Source of the DNA: an uncultured Porphyromonadaceae bacterium
Lineage (GTDB): Bacteria > Bacteroidota > Bacteroidia > Bacteroidales > Muribaculaceae
Reading direction: 5' to 3'
DNA length: 7,784 bases
Assembly: GCA_947174735.1 (NCBI GenBank)
Contig: CAMWKC010000096.1
Span: 1-7,784, forward strand
The translations under genes and the position numbers were made by a program. A model generated the notes under the pieces. That model was not told the DNA's origin. It made no database searches and saw only the letters and a program-made list of their open reading frames with translations. Shown here in pieces: positions 5,921 through 7,784 of this stretch. The first letter of the stretch is position 1. The number at the start of each line of letters is the position of its first letter.

Positions 5921-7246
5921 ATGAAAAAGTTTTACGCACTCACTTTCGCGGCTCTTTCATTTGGTCTTATGGCCAATGCCGCCAGCCCGGTACGTAACAC
6001 CGAGTTCAGCAAGGCTTCGGATAAGGGATTCCAGCCTCTTGTAAACAAGACTATGCTTAAAGTACCTACTAAGGTAGCTGTGAATGCTGATGATGTATAC
6101 GGCATGTACATGTGGATTTCTATCACTGGTCTTGTTGGTGACGGCACTACTTCTCGTTCCTATGAGCAGAATGATATTAAGATTGTTAAGGGTGCATCTG
6201 ATAACGAGGTACTTCTTTATGGTCTTAATCCCATGAGCGATGTAATTATTAAGGGTACTCTTAATACCGGTGCCGGTACTATCACTGTAGCCGACAGACA
6301 GAAAATAGGTGAATATACTCATTCGGATAACAAGACTTACAATGTATATTTCACTACCTTCAATCTTCAGACAGGTGCTCTTGCTAATGATGACCTTGTT
6401 CTGACTTACAACGAGAACGGCATTCTGACTACTGATTATGGTATTGCTATTTGGATTCCTGATCTTGACGGCGGTTTCATGTTAGAGATGGACAATTCTT
6501 TCTATAAGCGTGGTGAGCTGTCTAACGAAGGTTGGGTTGATGCAGGTAAAGTTACTTTCACTGACGGTTGGGTTAACGCTTGGTGTGACGCCGTTGAAGT
6601 ACCTTTCACTTCAGCTCCCTACGAAGTAGATATACAACGCAGTGTTGAGAATGACAAGGTTATACGTCTTGTTAATCCTTACAGCAGCGGTCCTTACGCA
6701 GCTCTGAATGCTTCTAACGTAGGCGGTGCCATCGAGATAGATTATAGCAATCCTGAGTGTGTACTTGTAAAGCAGGGTGAAACTGTTGAACTTGGTCAGT
6801 TCTCTGACGGTAGTCCCGCACTGTGCTTCATTGGTGCATATCCCGGTTTCTATTGGCAGGAAATGGGTCAGGTAATCTATCCCGGTAACTTCGGTTTCTA
6901 CTTCAACTATATTGAAGGCTTCGAAGTCGAGGAGATAATCGAAGAGTTTGCTGAGGAAGATGGTTATCTGTCTTATATGGATGGTAACACTATTGTAATC
7001 GAAGGTGCTACTTTCGGTGCAAGCGGTGCCTGTGGTAGAACTTATGGTGGTTGGTCATCTCCTGATCAGCTCGGTATTCCGATGATAGAACTTAACGAAA
7101 ACAGCGTAGCTCTTGTAGGTAATGATGCCAATGCACCTGTTGAGTATTATAACCTTCAGGGCTTGAAGATTAACAAGCCTGTTGAAGGCGAGTTAGTTAT
7201 CATGCGTCAGGGTAGTACTGCCAAGAAGATTGTTGTTCGTAAATAA
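5921..7246 (+). CDS. Secreted beta-rich protein of unknown function with Por-type C-terminal tail
   Basis: This encodes 441 residues. A signal peptide (MKKFYALTFAALSFGLMANA, cleavage near residue 20-21) sends it through Sec; there is no lipobox, so it is not a lipoprotein. Two beta-rich modules can be made out. Residues about 58-180 carry GYxW-like, SDNEVLLYGL and IKGTLNTGAGTITV motifs. Residues about 204-310 carry GKVTFTDGW, YEVDIQR and IRLVNPYSSGPYAALN. I recall similar motif strings from other Bacteroidales surface proteins but cannot attach a family name. An acidic stretch follows at 334-347 (FEVEEIIEEFAEED). The last 36 or so residues, with VEYYNLQGLKI and KKIVVRK, look like the type IX secretion C-terminal sorting tail common in Prevotella-like Bacteroidales. 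The tail also occurs in gut species where its use is less clear. The gene has its own promoter and lies between two long hairpins, so it is not part of the susCD operon. No catalytic motif is seen. Confidence 0.9.
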   Translation: MKKFYALTFAALSFGLMANAASPVRNTEFSKASDKGFQPLVNKTMLKVPTKVAVNADDVYGMYMWISITGLVGDGTTSRSYEQNDIKIVKGASDNEVLLYGLNPMSDVIIKGTLNTGAGTITVADRQKIGEYTHSDNKTYNVYFTTFNLQTGALANDDLVLTYNENGILTTDYGIAIWIPDLDGGFMLEMDNSFYKRGELSNEGWVDAGKVTFTDGWVNAWCDAVEVPFTSAPYEVDIQRSVENDKVIRLVNPYSSGPYAALNASNVGGAIEIDYSNPECVLVKQGETVELGQFSDGSPALCFIGAYPGFYWQEMGQVIYPGNFGFYFNYIEGFEVEEIIEEFAEEDGYLSYMDGNTIVIEGATFGASGACGRTYGGWSSPDQLGIPMIELNENSVALVGNDANAPVEYYNLQGLKINKPVEGELVIMRQGSTAKKIVVRK

Positions 7247-7272
7247 AATTGTTTAAAATATCTGTACAGTCT

Positions 7273-7354
7273 TAACCGACGTACAGTCACAATAAAACGG
7301 AACCCTCACTAAAATTAGCGAGGGTTCCGTTTTATTGTGACTGTACGTCGGTTA
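7273..7354. terminator. Bidirectional terminator with a 35-bp perfect stem between convergent genes
   Basis: Bases 7273-7307 and 7320-7354 are perfect reverse complements (35 bp). Inside the 12-nt loop, after one A/C mismatch, CTAA/TTAG can pair further. The G/C core GGAACCCTC...GAGGGTTCC is flanked by AATAAAAC on the left and GTTTTATT on the right, which gives a U-tract after the core in both directions. It starts 26 nt after the stop of the plus-strand gene and directly abuts the TGA of the minus-strand gene, so it should end both transcripts. The 8-nt palindrome CTGTACAG at 7262-7269 lies just before it. Confidence 0.85.
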
Positions 7355-7784
7355 TCAGAGTGCTACTTTGAGTGATTTACGATAGCCGTCTACAGTAGTG
7401 ACTGTTACGACAACTATACCCTGTGCACTTTCCGAGAAGTCAAGAGTAGTAGTGTCATAGAGCTTATGTGTTTTGAAAGCTGCTGGCATACCGTTAGTAT
7501 AAACAGCCTGGATATCGGCTATCTCTGCACTGCCTACTATATCGAAATGACGCAGTGATTTGTCATAGATAAATGTGAGTGCATCCTGTTCGGCACCTAT
7601 ACCTTCCACACCCGAAGCATCGTACACAAAGTCAGCTGAGGCGCGCATCCATACACTTCCTGAAGGACCTCTGTACAAAGGCTGCAGTGTGTAGGTAATG
7701 TCGGGATCCGGATTTGCGAAGTCGATTACTGTGGAAAGTTCTGCATTTTCACCGCCTTCGAGGAATGGAATCTCACGTATGGGC
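7355..7784 (-). CDS. C-terminal part of a probable surface protein with sorting-domain-like tail (runs off window)
   Basis: The frame is open from the window edge to TGA at 7357-7355, followed in frame by TAA at 7354-7352 (tandem stops). About 142 codons are visible; reading the minus strand from the edge, it starts PIREIPFLEGGENAEL. The TTG at 7678-7676 and the ATG further in are not convincing starts, because coding-like sequence continues unbroken upstream of them. The last 60 or so residues (AVYTNGMPAA, TTLDFSESAQGIVVVTV and DGYRKSLKVAL) fit the pattern of an Ig-like Por/type IX secretion C-terminal domain: a Gly-turn strand, TTLD-S-x-GI-VV-V, and a terminal K-V strand. The upstream visible part (ITYTLQPLYRGPSGSVWMRA, DALTFIYDKSLRHF) looks beta-rich, but I do not recognise a family. 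The N-terminus, signal peptide and promoter lie outside the window. It is convergent with the 5921-7246 gene and shares its terminator. Confidence 0.8.
   Translation of the reverse strand, partial: PIREIPFLEGGENAELSTVIDFANPDPDITYTLQPLYRGPSGSVWMRASADFVYDASGVEGIGAEQDALTFIYDKSLRHFDIVGSAEIADIQAVYTNGMPAAFKTHKLYDTTTLDFSESAQGIVVVTVTTVDGYRKSLKVAL

Noticed and set aside
5629..7354. The two long inverted repeats as ends of a mobile cassette carrying the 5921-7246 gene
   Set aside because: The two repeats differ in sequence, each is a self-complete hairpin, there is no transposase or recombinase, and no target-site duplication is visible.
7390..7398. CTACAGTAG shared with the hairpin at 5614-5622
   Set aside because: It is a single 9-base palindromic match lying inside the coding sequence of the minus-strand gene, best explained as chance.
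1..7784. tRNA, rRNA, CRISPR array, insertion sequence or phage genes
   Set aside because: No regularly spaced repeats, cloverleaf, ribosomal RNA motifs, transposase or phage-like proteins are visible on either strand.

Overview
The window is a stretch of a Bacteroidota genome, almost certainly order Bacteroidales. The evidence is a SusC/SusD gene pair, promoters of the Bacteroidetes type (TAnnTTTG at -7 with a TTG about 20 bases upstream), A/T-rich start sites without a Shine-Dalgarno sequence, and C-terminal tails of the type IX secretion (Por) kind on two proteins. The moderate GC content and the style of the long hairpin terminators would suit a gut Muribaculaceae-like organism, but the family is inference.

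Layout. Bases 1-153 are AT-rich (about 23% GC over 1-180), strikingly poor in C, and hold several same-strand TAGGGT-like repeats but no gene. A promoter at 154-184 should start a leader of roughly 270 nt (about 190-458) containing several short hairpins. It leads into susC (471-3803), a TonB-dependent outer-membrane glycan or oligomer importer, and susD (3819-5603), its surface lipoprotein partner, 15 nt downstream. The pair is closed by two back-to-back hairpins, the second a perfect 56-nt palindrome (5629-5684). After an A-rich spacer, a second promoter (5778-5806) drives a single gene (5921-7246) for a secreted, beta-rich protein of unknown function with a Por-type tail. A 35-bp perfect stem (7273-7354) follows. 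It also ends the convergent minus-strand gene (7355 to beyond 7784), whose visible C-terminal 142 or so residues again end in a sorting-domain-like tail.

How the genes work together. SusC and SusD form a pedal-bin importer: SusD is the lid that binds ligand at the surface and SusC is the TonB-energised barrel. No glycoside hydrolase, lyase, sulfatase, peptidase or regulator (HTCS, SusR, ECF sigma/anti-sigma) is visible, so the substrate cannot be named and the pair may be an orphan or the edge of a larger locus. SusC has no N-terminal STN domain, which argues against it signalling to an anti-sigma factor. The two tailed proteins look like surface or secreted proteins in separate transcription units. 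Nothing in the sequence ties them functionally to the importer.

No clearly new system is visible. The items most worth a second look are the two very long perfect hairpins, the long structured susC leader, the repeats upstream of it, and the unrecognised secreted protein at 5921-7246.
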